Assembly (NCBI GenBank): GCA_958496175.1
Contig: OY292280.1
Span: 12,586,001 to 12,650,000 of the forward strand
DNA: 64,000 nucleotides
Direction: 5' to 3'
Source: Sisyra terminalis
Taxonomy: Eukaryota > Arthropoda > Insecta > Neuroptera > Sisyridae
A model generated the notes under the pieces. It ran no database searches and was not told the DNA's origin. It was given only the letters and a program-made list of their open reading frames with translations. Position 1 is the first letter of the stretch; each line of letters begins with the position of its first letter. Shown piece after piece: positions 9,997-21,789 of this stretch. A program made the translations under genes and the position numbers.

Positions 9997-10491
9997 CAGT
10001 GGACCGCCGGTAATCCGACAAACAGTTTCCAGGACAGAGTCGGATTAGCGAATTTATCGGATTATAGAGTACTGCCTAAGACCCCCGATAGTCCGGATTT
10101 TTTTACGAAACAGTACCTTGTAATCCGGCAAATTACAGATCCAATGATAAGATTCTACATGTTATATTCATATTATGTACTCTGAAGTACAAATCATACT
10201 TCATTATGTATATGTCATAACAATATTCATTTTATTGGTATTGATATTATTTTCTTGAGAAAAAAACATCAATATTTATTGTTTTATTATAAGCATTTGT
10301 TATTGCATTATAGGTAAACAAAAGAATAGCTTTACATATAGTATGAAGAAAATTTTCTTAATAGTAGTACTTTTTTCTCTCTGTGTAGCAAAGATTGCCA
10401 AAAAAATATTCAAATCATAATAAATAATAGACCATGTCGGATTACAGGGGGTGCCGGATTAGCCGAGGGCCGGATTATCAGGGGTCCACTG
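9997..10491. mobile_element. pogo/Tigger-like MITE, TA target
   Basis: Ends CAGTGGACC and GGTCCACTG sit between TA dinucleotides (9995-9996, 10492-10493). Subterminal GGTAATCCGAC and CGGATTATCAG continue the inverted repeat with several TCCGGATT-type words inside. This terminus with TA target is characteristic of pogo/Tigger elements. 495 bp, no transposase frame. Confidence 0.8.
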
Positions 10492-10709
10492 TATAAAACT
10501 TCTTTTTTTTAATATAATTTTAAAATCAACCAAATTCAATATAAAACAAACTATAAAGTAAAACTCAAAATCTCGAATAAAAAAAAAATGCCCGGAAAAT
10601 TCCTCGAATTTTTAGAGGAAATGATCAATGAAGTACTCCAAACTCAAAAAAAAGCGATAGTTTTACAGATGACACTTTTTGTAGTTACCCAGGTTATATT
10701 TATTTACAA

Positions 10710-13289
10710 CTAGCTAAACCCGGCAGACGTTGTCCTGCCAGCCAATATTTGTAAATAGATAAATTGAATTTAGGAAAAAAAAGCTTGAGAATTATTAGAA
10801 CCACCTCCCTTTTCATCCTGCAGAATCCCTCGTTGTACCAATTGTACCCATCTTTAATATATACATTAATCAATTATGTTTTGAGAACCCCTACCTCTAA
10901 AAATCACTATACGATCATAACAATGAAGTATTGGTAATTAACAATTATTATATTGACCGTTGAAAAAGCCGTTTTATTTGCGATCGCAGGTATGTTACTG
11001 ACGCAAAAAAAGATAAAAACAATCATTAAAGCTGATTATATATCGTGACAAAATTTGAGCTAAATCGATGCAAAACTTTTTGAGTTTTTGAAATCTACAC
11101 AAACCAACACAACAATTCTATATAAGTAGATAAAACATAGATTATTCATTGTTTATTTAAATCAGAGATTGTCAGAGGTGGCCAACCCGCGAGATGCATC
11201 AGACTTTTATAAAATGCATACATTTTATAATGACCATAGTGGTGAAAATCAATATATTATAAATTTTTACAGTGTATCTAAATTTACTATGGAGAATTTG
11301 AGATATAACTCCAAAGAATCTCCTGGAGTTATGATGCATTTCCGAAGTGATTCGCAATACAATTTGGGTTGGCCACTCCTGATTTAAATATACTGATTGT
11401 TTAATATCTTAAAAAAGAACAGATATTTTATTAAAAAGTCCAATTTATATCCAATTAATGGATATCCATTTAATTATTTTAATCGGGCTTCTTCTAAATG
11501 CAACTTTTATTATTAATAATTAAACGTAAATAGGCAACCTTTTCTTCCGAAGAAAAATTATTTAACTTAGTTACAAAGTTTCTATCAAAACAGTAAAGCT
11601 GTCTTTAAATTGGAACCGAAAGTAAAACCAGAATAAAATATTGGTATAACGATTTAGATTAGACCTGTTTGTGACCTTTATACTTATTTTTGGCGAAACA
11701 CGGCTAAGATGTACCTGAAAACAAATTATTATCAAAATCAATAAACCTGTTATTGAATCATACGAAAGAATGCAGGTAAGCAAAAATTTACGTTCGAATT
11801 ATCGACCTTTGATGCATAATGATCAATATTGTGACCGAAACCGGCTGAATTCCAAGCTGGTGTGAACTTGCATACGATTCTCTACCTGCTATCAACGGGT
11901 GGTATGAAATTAACATAATTACAGCTTGAAGTCCAAAATGTTTGAAAAAGGTAAACTTAAAAGTGTCATTAATGGATTCGAAAAGAGGTGTTAATGTATT
12001 TATAATTGACAACAAATAATAAATACCTCAAACTGGTTCCAAATTCCTTAAACGGCAAATTTAAAGCTGCCATTCTTTTATTTTGGCCTTCAAGCTTGTA
12101 CTATGTTATTTCATATCAACAGTTGAACATATGCTTGAATTTTCCGTATATATACAGTTTAATTTTTACAAAAAAAAAACAAATTTCAAATATCATTTTA
12201 TGGTTTCACTAAATTCTTTTGTGTATGGTAATAATATTTAATATATTTAAAAACTAAAGCATTTTGTAAATTGCGTACGTTACAATTGATATGTACATAT
12301 TTGATTATGTTATATGCAATTATTTTTATTTAAATATCAGAGGACCCGGTTAACTTCGTTCCACCTAAAATTGAATTGCAAAAATTAATTGGTATCGGTA
12401 ATATTGCAACATTTTTAATTATTTAATTAATAATAATAACAATAATTATTAACAATTAAATTAATATACATTGCATTTTACTTATTTAAATATACACCGT
12501 TAAAAACATTAAGCATATTAAAACTCATATGCATACGAAAAATCCTTAAACTCTCACCTATATATGAGTTTAAAAACATACATAGATATTTCTAAACATA
12601 TTTTTGTATTTATCTATTTGTGTCCTTCAAAATTGAATTGTTTTTTTGGCCAATTCGATCCAAAGATCGCTATTAATCAGGGACCGGAAGTTTACGGGAA
12701 ATATTCCTGTTTTCTTTAGTACTTCCTTAAACATATTTGTTTTATGGGCGAAACGACATCATTTGTAAAATACTATTTAGTTTTTGAATATAATGGCTAA
12801 AGAGTTTTACAATAATTTCCTATCCCATAAACTAATGAGTGTAATGGATCTAGTGTTGGGACCAATTGGGGAAATTTTACTTGTTCATCAGCACAACATA
12901 ACCCAGTAGATTCACCGCTGTATTTTAACGCCTTATAATATTGGCAAATGATTGTCACTTCCGCAATTGTTCCATATTACAATAAATATTAGGTAAAATA
13001 TGTAAATAACTCATAAATTAAATAAATAAAAATGCCACATTCAAACTTTGCTAAGCGTTTTTCAAAATAAATCACAGGCATCAATGATTACAAAAAGTAT
13101 ATAGGCAAGTAAGCGTAAAAATTTGCAGAAGATGTTGAGGGACATCTTAATCTTCTAGAGGTATAAAATATACTTTATATCCGATTCCCATGCCTACCGA
13201 ATATACATAGAAAAATTCATGAAAATTGGTCCAGCCGCTCTTGAGTTATAAATAGTGTAACTAACAAGACTTTCTTTTATATATATAGA
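10710..13289 (-). mobile_element. Non-autonomous Helitron
   Basis: On the minus strand it begins TCTATATATATAAAAGAAAG after an A (13290) and ends GGCAGGACAACGTCTGCCGG then GTTTAGCTAG before a T. This is the 5'-TC ... hairpin ... CTRR-3' pattern inserted between A and T. The terminal stem is GGCAG/CTGCC, about 11 nt before the end. There is no Rep/helicase frame in its 2580 bp, so it would be mobilised in trans. Confidence 0.8.
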
Positions 13290-14380
13290 TGATACCACTT
13301 AAAATAGGAAACGAACCTTCGAATGAATTTTTCAAATTCAATAAATCAAAAAGAAACCCATTGTTTGGGAAACCTTGTTAAAAAAGAGGTATTTTGAAAT
13401 CATTAAATTTAAAATGCCTCTAATAACTTTAAATGACTTCTAATGAGTTTTTTTGATCATTAAAATGTCTTTTTGTTTTCCTATAAGTGGAAGTTATCAT
13501 GGTGGTGTATCTATTAGAAAATATGCTTTTATAATAGAATGCCACAAGATTTAAGTTGATATTTTGATTACTTTTCATCCTATAGTTTTGGGGATTGGTA
13601 GGATACGCGTTTGGTTATATAAGGGTGGCGCAAAAAAGCCAACTGTTGGATTTTCCCCAATTTAAGGGTGGATCACCGTCAGAACGTAAAAAAAATGACT
13701 TTTTTAAAACTGCTGGCATTTTTTTTTAGAGATATTAAAAAACGGTCTTCGGCATGTAAAAGTTGAAGTTTTGAACTCTTTTTTTTTATTTGCCCCAATA
13801 TGTCCCCCTCCCCCCTCCCCCTTTTACAGCGCTTTGAAAAAGGGTCCTCAAAAATGAGGAGGCAAACGGGAGACAAGTTTTCTCGGAAAACGGAAGTCGG
13901 ATCATGATTTTCCAAAGAATGTAGGTTTTGGTAATGCGTCTTCTTGGTACTGAACCTCGAAAATCCGAAAAAAGTTGAAAGTTCACAAAATGGCGCGACG
14001 TTGAAAAAAAAGTTTAAAAAAACGACCTTTTTTTGGACCTTTACCCACTCCCACTTTGAGAGGGGGGGGGGGAGATTTGGCCAATTTCAGAGGTTCAGTG
14101 CCAAGAAAACGTGTTGAACTATAACACTCTCCAGTTTCAAGTCAATCCGTCGGATAGTTTCTGAGAAATCTTGTCTCCCAGTTTTAAAAAGTTGATTTCG
14201 AGAAAAACGCATTTCAAGTTTTTTTCAGATATTTTTTTATGTTATTATCAATTTATTCAATTTTTATCAGTGAAAATACATTAGTCAGCTATTCCAATCC
14301 TTTCAACACGTTATTCTTGAATGTTATAAGAAGACATTTATGGAAAAAAAAAAAACTGAATTGAGTTCCTAAGCACTGAT
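13290..14380. other. Intronic sequence, no gene seen
   Basis: Contains C- and G-homopolymer-rich patches at 13805-13825 and 14060-14070 and a run resembling degraded repeat DNA. No coding support. Confidence 0.5.
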
Positions 14381-14384
14381 CTGT

Positions 14385-14530
14385 AAAATTAGATAGCACT
14401 CTGTACAGCAAACGAAAAGCTGTACAAGAAGCAATTGCCAGCGCCATCTACATAGCCCCAAACTTGGAGAGAACTAAGAAAAATGCAACAGCGACTGTGT
14501 TCGCAGTGTTGGTAGATAGACTTATATATC
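14385..14530 (+). repeat. Dispersed repeat shared with 34960-35100
   Basis: Both contain AGCGCCATCTA.., CCAAA.TTGGAG.GAACT and AA.ATG..ACAGCG. The unit also includes CAGTAAACGATAAGC/CAGCAAACGAAAAGC. Unknown origin. Confidence 0.6.
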
Positions 14531-14685
14531 CAGCTTTGTTTGTTAGTATATATTTCACGATAATAAGTGAGAAAGATCGTTTGACATAAAAAAGATAAAA
14601 ACTTTTCTTATTTTTCTCGCCAAATTTGCTTCTTTAAATAATTTCTCGTTTATATATTTAAATAATTTATAATTTTCCTATTCAG

Positions 14686-14872
14686 CGACTTCTGGAAGAA
14701 CTGAATTCGAAATCGTACAGACGATCCGTTTTCATTGAACAGGCTAGCCGTTTGGCTGAAAACTACCCGGAAATTAAGGAAGAAGTCAATTGGCGGATTA
14801 CACATTTGAACAGTAAATGGGAAGTAGTAGTCCAGGCTATTTCTTTGGCTGATCCGGGAGAAAAAGAAATGG
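14686..14872 (+). CDS. Coding exon C, spectrin-like repeat 1
   Basis: This exon has 62 codons plus one base (ends in phase 1), with acceptor CCTATTCAG and strong donor ATGG|GTGAGT. The peptide contains RLLEELNSKSYRRSVFIEQA, then SRLAENYPEIKEEVNWRITH, then LNSKWEVVVQAISLADPGEK. The order LLEELN..., IKEEVNWRITHLNSKWEVV is the helix B/C part of a spectrin repeat, with the expected Trp in the last helix (NSKWE). It continues exon B in frame. There is no membrane segment or signal peptide, so this is a cytoplasmic rod part. The G left over at the end is completed by exon D to an Asp codon. Confidence 0.9.
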
Positions 14873-14946
14873 GTGAGTAAAATTATCCATAGCCTAATAT
14901 GAGGAAAAAACAGGATAATTTAATTTTCAAATGATTTCGTTTTTAG

Positions 14947-15071
14947 ATATTGATCACGAAATTCGTTGCCTTCGAAAATGGATGCATGATATGGAATCAC
15001 GGTTGCAACCACTAACTTTTCGCCATGACTGGACTTTTCAGGAATTGGAAGCTAAATCTTGGGAACATATG
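14947..15071 (+). CDS. Coding exon D, second spectrin-like repeat, helix A
   Basis: Starts in phase 1 (completing GAT, Asp, with the last base of exon C) and ends in phase 0, after a 74-bp intron with acceptor CGTTTTTAG. The peptide reads DIDHEIRCLRKWMHDMESRL, then QPLTFRHDWTFQELEAKSWE and HM. The donor ATG|GTGAGT is near consensus. LRKWMHDMESRL is a typical first helix of a spectrin repeat (Trp at the conserved position). The exon is followed by the largest intron of the window, about 23.8 kb. Confidence 0.9.
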
Positions 15072-15264
15072 GTGAGTTCTTAAAGAAATTATACTTATTT
15101 TTTGCTATAAAGAAAAAAAAACAATGAAATTAATTCATAATTAAAACACTATGAAAATAATATTGAAAATTTGTAACCCCTCACCCTCTTAGTTAACGTA
15201 TTTTCCACCAATAATCAACCCTGGGAGCTTTAATTTAATAAAAGGTCAAATTAGATTTTCACTC

Positions 15265-15480
15265 ATCACATAGCAATTACGAAGCAATCAAATACTACTT
15301 TATAAACACTGAAGAAGATTGCTTGGTAATCGAAATACGTATCTAGGCAATACGTCAATAATACATTTGTCTGAGTTTTTCTTCAAATTTATGATCAAGT
15401 TTTGTAAACTAAATTTAAAAAATTTTAATATATTAGAAAATTTAAATTATATCATATAAATAAGACGACAATATATAGCT
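15265..15480 (+). mobile_element. Diverged single-arm Penelope-like copy
   Basis: CACTGAAGAAGATTGCTTGG then TAATCGAAATACGTATC, AATACGTCA and a diverged arm to GACGACAATATATAG. Only one arm is present, and it is older than the intact copies. Confidence 0.65.
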
Positions 15481-15494
15481 AAAACACTTGATAT

Positions 15495-15665
15495 AAGATT
15501 GTTGGTATTCTTATCCATTTTATTATGCATTAATGATTCTTATTTTATGGATACTTTTTAATATTTGATGTTTTTATTAAATTTTTTGTACAACGTTTCG
15601 CCACTTTCGCAGCTTCTTCAGGTACTCAATTATAAACATCAAATTTTTTAAATTTTTTAAATTTA
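15495..15665 (-). mobile_element. Third Penelope-like hairpin locus
   Basis: Minus strand: CCTGAAGAAGCTGCGAAAGT then GGCGAAACGTTGTAC (15586-15622), enclosed by inverted TTTGATGTTT and AAACATCAAA. This CTGAAGAAG-stem-CGAAACGTTG hairpin is recurrent in animal Penelope-like elements. Outer ends were not resolved. Confidence 0.55.
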
Positions 15666-15972
15666 TTGATTAATTATAAAAAAAAAATATTTTACATGGA
15701 TTTAAAAAATTTGAACGTTTGAAACGTTTGTTGAAAAAAATCTATTAAAGAAATTTAAAAACAACTTAGTTTTAAATACCTAGTTTTTATAAGAAAGTTA
15801 ACGGCACACATTAAATAATTAATAATTGTAGAATTATGACAATAATACGTGACGAAACTTAGCGAAAATGAAAAACAATAAACTAAATTGATCCAAAAAA
15901 CCTGAAAAATTTAGCAACCGCCAATAACATAGTGAACAAAATTATCAATAGATGGCACTAGAACCTTAAATC

Positions 15973-16198
15973 GGCTCAAGTGTACTTTAGCACATCCACA
16001 ATCTGGCATCGTTGCATTTTCGACTTTGTTTTTAATTTAAATCGCGATTAAATTGGTTCATAATATAAAATTTAGCCACGAAAGAGAGAATTATACCATA
16101 TTAGAATTAAATCATTAAAAAAGTCGCGAATTAAATTAAAAACAAAGTCGAAAATGCAACATTGCCAGATTGTGGGTGTGTTAAAGTACACTTGAGCC
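15973..16198. mobile_element. GGCTCAAGT MITE, copy 1, 8-bp TSD
   Basis: Target duplication CTTAAATC at 15965-15972 and 16199-16206. Long inverted repeats GGCTCAAGTGTACTTTAGCA and TTAAAGTACACTTGAGCC, with CGACTTTGTTTTTAATTTAA inside each arm. An 8-bp target duplication suggests hAT. Confidence 0.82.
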
Positions 16199-17039
16199 CT
16201 TAAATCGGTATCCCCGTGATTCTGGTACATCAACGTGGATCAGAACCACTATGGCTCAATTTATTCGTGAAAATTGATTCAGAAACCCCAGCAAATTGAA
16301 TAAAATTGACTCAGGTCCCTTTTAGGGACGTAAATATCTGGTAACGTTGCATTTTCTACTTTGTTTTCACTTTAATTTGCAATTAAAATGAGTCATAATG
16401 GTTCTGATCCACGCTCTCGTGCTTGTTCCACGAGAATATCGATTTAAGTTCTTAGTGCCCTCTATTGGTTATTTTGTTCACTTAATTGTTTTAATTTCAC
16501 AAACTTTGATAATTTAACTTTTGCCATTGTGTTTACTGTTAAAACAAGGCATATATGACTTAAAAGTCCTTTAAATCTTTAAATGTTTAAGTTGTTTAAA
16601 TTTGACATATTTTACAATCGTATCAATTATCAAATTGTAATATAATATAAATCTTTCGGATCATATTCTTTTTAGGGATGTCAATTTTATTTGAAAAACA
16701 AAAGCGGAATTTTATATTACTTTCAAATTTGACTTTGAATACCTTTTTAAAAAGTAAGTTTAACAGAAAATGCAAAATGTCCTTTTTTATAGAATATTTA
16801 ATAAATTTAATGCATATATAAAAATGTTGATCTAAAAATCAATTTGTTTAATAGTTATAAAGTTCCAAAGTTAAAAATTCAAATCGCAAAGTAGATCAGT
16901 GTTAAAGGCTCGATTATAAAGAAATGGCGGGACTTACGAAAATTTACATCTAGACCTTTTTTGTAGAGCATTCAATTACCTTAAAAAAAATGTGCATTGG
17001 ATCTGAAATGGCGTTTATTCGTTCTTTCAATTTCTTTTG

Positions 17040-17460
17040 GAAATAAATAATCACTTTCACACTTAACAATCACTTTTTTTATTACACTTGTATACACTTT
17101 TTATTACACAATTACACTTGTCAACACAATCACTCAAATGACAATAATCACTTTTAATTCAAATCACACGAATAATCGCTTTGTTGTAACGGAAATTCAC
17201 AATTGAATTTCTATACAGAACTGTCCCTGGACTTGAGCTGAGCGACTTATATACCCATAAGCCAACATTCTAGAATGTACTCCATTGTTCGCCAACGTTC
17301 CACCACCTACTAGATGTTTCCAGAACAATCTATATGCACATTCGTATTGGTGGGAGAGAGACGGAAGTCACTCAGCCAATCGAACGCCGGCATGGCACAA
17401 AGAGAGAGAGAGACAGACTTTGTCCCTTTCTGTTACAATATCATTATTACGGACTCAAAA
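17040..17460 (+). other. Unassigned segment with TTCTAGAA motif
   Basis: Contains TATATACCCATAAG then CATTCTAGAATG and a GA-repeat (AGAGAGAGAGAGACAGAC). A similar arrangement, TATATACC... then TTTCTAGAAGCTTCTAGA, occurs near 40480-40530. It could be an LTR-like promoter remnant. No LTR pair was demonstrated. Confidence 0.3.
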
Positions 17461-17500
17461 TTTCACAATATTTTTTTGTTGTCATTCTGAATAATATATT

Positions 17501-17712
17501 GACTCAAGTGTACTTTAGCACACCCATAATCTGGCAACGTTGCATTTTCGACTTTGTTTTTAATTTAATTCGCGATATTGTTGTTAATTCAATTCTAATA
17601 TGGTATAATTCTCTCTTTTGTGGCTGGACCGATTTAATCGCGAATTAAATTAAAAACAAAATTGAAAATGCAACATTGCCAGATTGTGGGTGTGCTAAAG
17701 TACACATGAGCC
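17501..17712. mobile_element. GGCTCAAGT MITE, copy 2, 8-bp TSD
   Basis: Target duplication AATATATT at 17493-17500 and 17713-17720. Ends GACTCAAGTGTACTTTAGCA and GTACACATGAGCC. Confidence 0.82.
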
Positions 17713-17819
17713 AATATATTTGGTATATATTTTTTTTAAAAAAAGCCAAGCGTTAAAATATTTTCTTTATCAAGTCTCATCGTTGAAATAACCCTGACAT
17801 CTTTTTCCAATTTTCGTTA

Positions 17820-17895
17820 TATCGATATTTTTGAGCCAAAAATTGTAATCGCGGGCCGCATGCGGCCCGTGCGTCTCCTATTGGTCACCCCTGGT
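17820..17895 (-). mobile_element. hAT-like terminus fragment
   Basis: Minus strand CCAGGGGTGACCAATAG then GGGCCGCATGCGGCCCGCG. The CAGGGGTG start with a CGGCCCGC motif is a common hAT end. A comparable end begins at 40916. Confidence 0.45.
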
Positions 17896-17899
17896 TTAT

Positions 17900-18925
17900 A
17901 ATATACAAAAGACCAGCATTTTTTTTTCAGTTAAAAAAAACACCTCTGTATCATTAGCATTAATCCCCTTTGTGATTATGCTAGAAAGAGTTGATGGTTT
18001 GATTAATTATTACTTTAAAAAATTCCGGGAAATTATGCTCGAATTTCTGGGAAATGGTAATGAACCATTGATATAGAAGTAGGAGTGTAATTGTATAATT
18101 GAAGGGGTCATATTTTCCCTGTATTTATAATCAAACACGTTGAGGGAAAATCGAGAGGAAAATCAATTTGATAATTTCATGTTTTGGTTTGGAAAATTGG
18201 GAAAACTCATTTAAATGCTTGATCGAAATAACAAGTTGCGTATTCTCTAAATTGGAAAACTCATCCCCTAAATATGAAGCTTTCCATGATGATTTTCGAA
18301 ACATGAGGGTTTTTAATTTCGTCGGTGGAAAGTTGGGAAAATTTTCAAATTTCCCGTCTAACTTTTCGATTGTTTGCAATCGAATTATGCGTTTGCCACG
18401 TTGAAACTTGTTGGTAATTACGGTTTGTTTCTATAGAAATTATAGCGGAAATAGAACACCTGCCCCAAAAATTTCACCCTTTGGAACTTCCATATAATTA
18501 ATGCGGGTTGTTTCGTTTTATGACAAAAAAATTGATCAAAAGTGAATTGATAAAATATTATTATTATTATTACAAAACTGTACATTTCGATTTTTTCTTT
18601 TCGACATTTTCGTGTTGTGACAAAGAAAATAATAGAAAAGTCAAGTAGTAGATGGTTAGGGGGGCGAGACATTAACGAGTTTGAGCCCCTTTTCATTAGA
18701 AAAAAAAATTGTTTTTTTTTTCCTGGACACGATACTCGTTCATTTACTTAGAACTACAATTTTCTTCCCTTAAAAAATGGGAAATAATACAAAGGAAATA
18801 TTATTAAGTTTTGTTAAAAAAAAAATTTCCAACCAACAAACGTTTATGGTAGACGATTTTAAACGATTTTCCTCACGGTTCTTTAAGTGTTGGGAACTCC
18901 AAAATGGATTTTCCGCCTATTAAAT
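17900..18925. other. No gene seen
   Basis: Includes a weak imperfect inverted pair (GGGAAAATTTTC and similar words around 18130-18400), but no supported gene or element. Confidence 0.45.
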
Positions 18926-18929
18926 TAAT

Positions 18930-19026
18930 TTGTGTATACAATAAATAGGATATATTGCGGTCCAATTTATGTAGTATAATTTAATATAATAATATATAAA
19001 AATCATACCATAAACATAAAATTGAA
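18930..19026 (+). mobile_element. Penelope-like single arm
   Basis: GTGTATACAATAAATAGGAT, TTGCGGTCCAATTTATG and ATCATACCATAAACAT; truncated before the core. Confidence 0.7.
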
Positions 19027-19034
19027 CAATTGAA

Positions 19035-19248
19035 GAAATTATGCTTAGTCCATGGGGGTCCACGAGCCTATGTTTAGAAGCCCGCGGTCCCATTAAAAAA
19101 GGTTTGTTTTTTATTTTTTAATTTAATGAAGGAATACTAAAATATAATATTGTTCGAAAATTGCACCTTTTTTTCACTCTGGGGTCCTTGGCATTATGCT
19201 TGATTTCTTTAGGGGTTCGCGGCTGAAAAAGGTTAGGAATCACTCCCT
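19035..19248 (-). mobile_element. hAT-like remnant
   Basis: Minus strand begins GAGTGATTCCTAACCTTTTT with AGCCGCGAACCCC, and the far side has GGGGGTCCACGAGC and CCCGCGGTCCC on plus. This resembles CAGTGATTCC-type hAT ends. The target duplication is unclear. Confidence 0.4.
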
Positions 19249-19389
19249 TAAGATGTATTTTCATCAAATTTTACAAAAATCGAAACAGTATTGATCAAGC
19301 TTTTCACCGATACACTTTCATCGTTTGTGAAAATCAATTTTTCCCACAGTAAATTTTTGAATTTGTAAATATATAACTATATGATACGG

Positions 19390-19795
19390 TTTATACAATA
19401 TATAAATTATATTGTGGTCCAATTTATGTAGTATAATTTAATATAATAAATCATACCATAAACCTTAATTTGAACAGAACTTCAAACAAAAATATGTGTG
19501 GCGTATTGCCCTGATACGTATTTCGATTGCCAAGCAATCTTCCTCAATGGTCATCAAGTAGTATGGATTGCTCCGTGACTGTTTTGTGATGAATTACAGC
19601 ACATGATTGAGCGATCTAAACTACTTGATGACCGGATAATTGCTTGGCATTCGAAATACGTATCTTGGCAATATATAACAAATATTTTTGTTTGTACTTC
19701 TGTCCAAATTTATGTTTATGGTATGATTTTTATATCTTAAATTATACTACATAAATTAGACCACAATCTATTTTATATACAATATAAACAAAATA
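19390..19795 (+). mobile_element. Penelope-like foldback element, degraded
   Basis: Both arms are present (TGTGGTCCAATTTATGTAG and CTACATAAATTAGACCACAA) with the core TTGCCAAGCAATCTTCCTCA, but the terminal extension and target duplication could not be identified. Confidence 0.7.
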
Positions 19796-19839
19796 ATTTG
19801 TAATATCTGGGAGTTTATATTTCAAAAATTTATTTTGGA

Positions 19840-21015
19840 AAAAGTTGATTTTCCCAAACGATGAAAATGGATGAAAGAAAAGTGCGTTTTCAGAAAATTT
19901 GGAAGTCGGCAAAATCCGAAAATATTTCCGAATCCCCAGAAACGCATAATAGTTTCGGCCAAAAAAAACAGTTTCGGCTTAGTTTCGGTTTCGGCTATCG
20001 TCAAGCTGAAACTACGAGCGAAACTGAAACTGAATTCATGAGATACAAGTGTTAAAAAATTATTTATTTTTCACTTATTACTTGATTCTTCAATTATGAA
20101 TTTCTAATAACTATCAATTCATTAAAATTATATTTAATATTTTTTTTTTCTGTTCTTTAGAAAACTGATCTTAATTTAGACGAAATTATCATGTTTTTAA
20201 GACATAAGAAAGAATACTTTCTTTTTTTTGGGTACCTAAACATATAAGGTAAAAAATAATTTTGTTTTGTAGATTTTTTTTAATTATTTTATCAAAATAA
20301 GATTTTTTCGCTGACTTTGAACAGTTATACTGTGTATACAATATATATGATATATTGCGGTCCAATTTATGAAGTATAATTTAATATAATAATATATAAA
20401 AAGCATACCATTTGAACAGAAGTTCAAACAAAAATATTTGTGACGTATTGCCTAGTTACGTATTTCGATTGCCAAGCAAGTGAATCATCGCAAAGCAGTT
20501 ACGGAGTGATCTAAACTACTTGATGACCACTAAGAAAGTTGCCTGGCAATCGAAATACGTATCTGGGTAATACGTCACGAATATTTTTGTTTGAACTTCT
20601 GTTCAAATTTATGTTTATGAAATGATTTTTATATATTATTATATTAAATTATACGACATAAATTGGACCACAATATATCCTATATAATGTATACACAGTA
20701 ATTATTTTATGTTATTCGTAACTAATATTAGGAATAATAGGTGCATTTCTTTCAAATCAACCCCTTATTTCAGCAAAAATAATTTATTTGAAATAAGTAA
20801 CGATAATAATATGATATGTTAATAATTAGCTCAAGTATTAGGAACTAAATGATTAATGAATACCTATAGGATTTAAAAGTAAAGACATAAATTATGATTA
20901 ATTTTTTTTTACGAAAATTTGGCCTATGGAAGTTTCGGTTTCGGGCGAAACTGATACTGATGCCGAAATTCGGTTTCGGTTGCGGCCGTTAAAACTAGTT
21001 TCGGTCGGACACTAC
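19840..21015. mobile_element. TAGTGTCCG-type element, interrupted
   Basis: Rich in AGTTTCGG/CCGAAACT words and ending GGTCGGACACTA near 21011, like the element at 23555-23907. It is interrupted by the younger Penelope-like insertion at 20293-20698. The left terminus is missing or degraded. Confidence 0.5.
20293..20698 (+). mobile_element. Penelope-like foldback element, intact, 12-bp TSD
   Basis: Target duplication TAATTATTTTAT at 20281-20292 and 20699-20710. Starts CAAAATAAGATTTTTTCGCT, ends TGTATACACAG. Inverted arms and the core GCCTGGCAATCGAAATACG are present. Confidence 0.85.
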
Positions 21016-21479
21016 TTCCTACCTATTAATTTTATTGTTTTGATAACTGAAAAATATTTTTTCTGCATTGTTTTTACTTGTCGCTAAAATCCTTTTTTTT
21101 TTTTAATATCTTACTATTGCAATTACTAAATACTACTAATTTTTTACTAATTACTACTAAACTATTTTATCACAAACGAAATGGATTCTTTCATAAACGA
21201 TTGGCAAAAGAAAATGTATGCCTCAAAACTTTGGCCAATTGATGTAGGGTAATGAATTTCATTTTTCAATGACTAAAATTTTTTATGGTTTGAGTAATAA
21301 TGATAGGGGTAGATAAGGTGTTTTTTGATATGAAAGTTATATTTAAATTATGATAAGGATTGAGTGGTTATCGACATCTGTTGTGCTTCATATTGGTTCA
21401 TTTCGCTTTTTCAACAACTGCATTGTTGATAAGACAAATGTTTATCGCTGAATTGCACAGTTTATAATTCAGAGGATTA

Positions 21480-21780
21480 TTTTCAAATTCCAAAAATCGA
21501 TTTATATTTTTCGAATACTTGCCGCTTTGTATGTTTGCAAGCGGCGATAAGGTGCTCGTGCAAAATCGTCAGTGCTCGCGTACTGCGTTGGACCAATAAA
21601 AAGATGCGGAGTGAAAAAAAAACAAAAGCTAAACACGAGAACAACTGAGCATCGAGTACAGTTTGGTTGGCGCTGATGTAACGGCGCATTCGGTCCGCGT
21701 CATTGTTGAGAGTTCAATTGTTTCATTTGGAACGCTTTTCCGCGGCAATTCAAACGAAACGTGCGATTTTCCGTTGAAAA
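21480..21780 (+). promoter_or_regulatory. Candidate CpG-containing promoter-like patch
   Basis: In an A/T-rich intron this segment has many CpG words (GCGCATTCGGTCCGCGTCAT, TTTTCCGCGGCAATTC) and is not repeated in the window. It could be an internal promoter or 5'UTR exon for a shorter isoform. No TATA or verified initiator is claimed, so this is speculation from composition. Confidence 0.2.
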
Positions 21781-21789
21781 TGCATTTTC

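Larger units (their letters stand above)
8612..14685 (+). other. Intron B-C (about 6.1 kb), transposon-filled
   Basis: Spliced between phase-0 codons. It contains a Penelope-like fragment (8.9 kb), a dispersed repeat (9.0 kb), a complete pogo-like element, a complete Helitron and, near 14.4 kb, a repeat shared with 34.95 kb. No further coding signal was seen. Confidence 0.8.
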
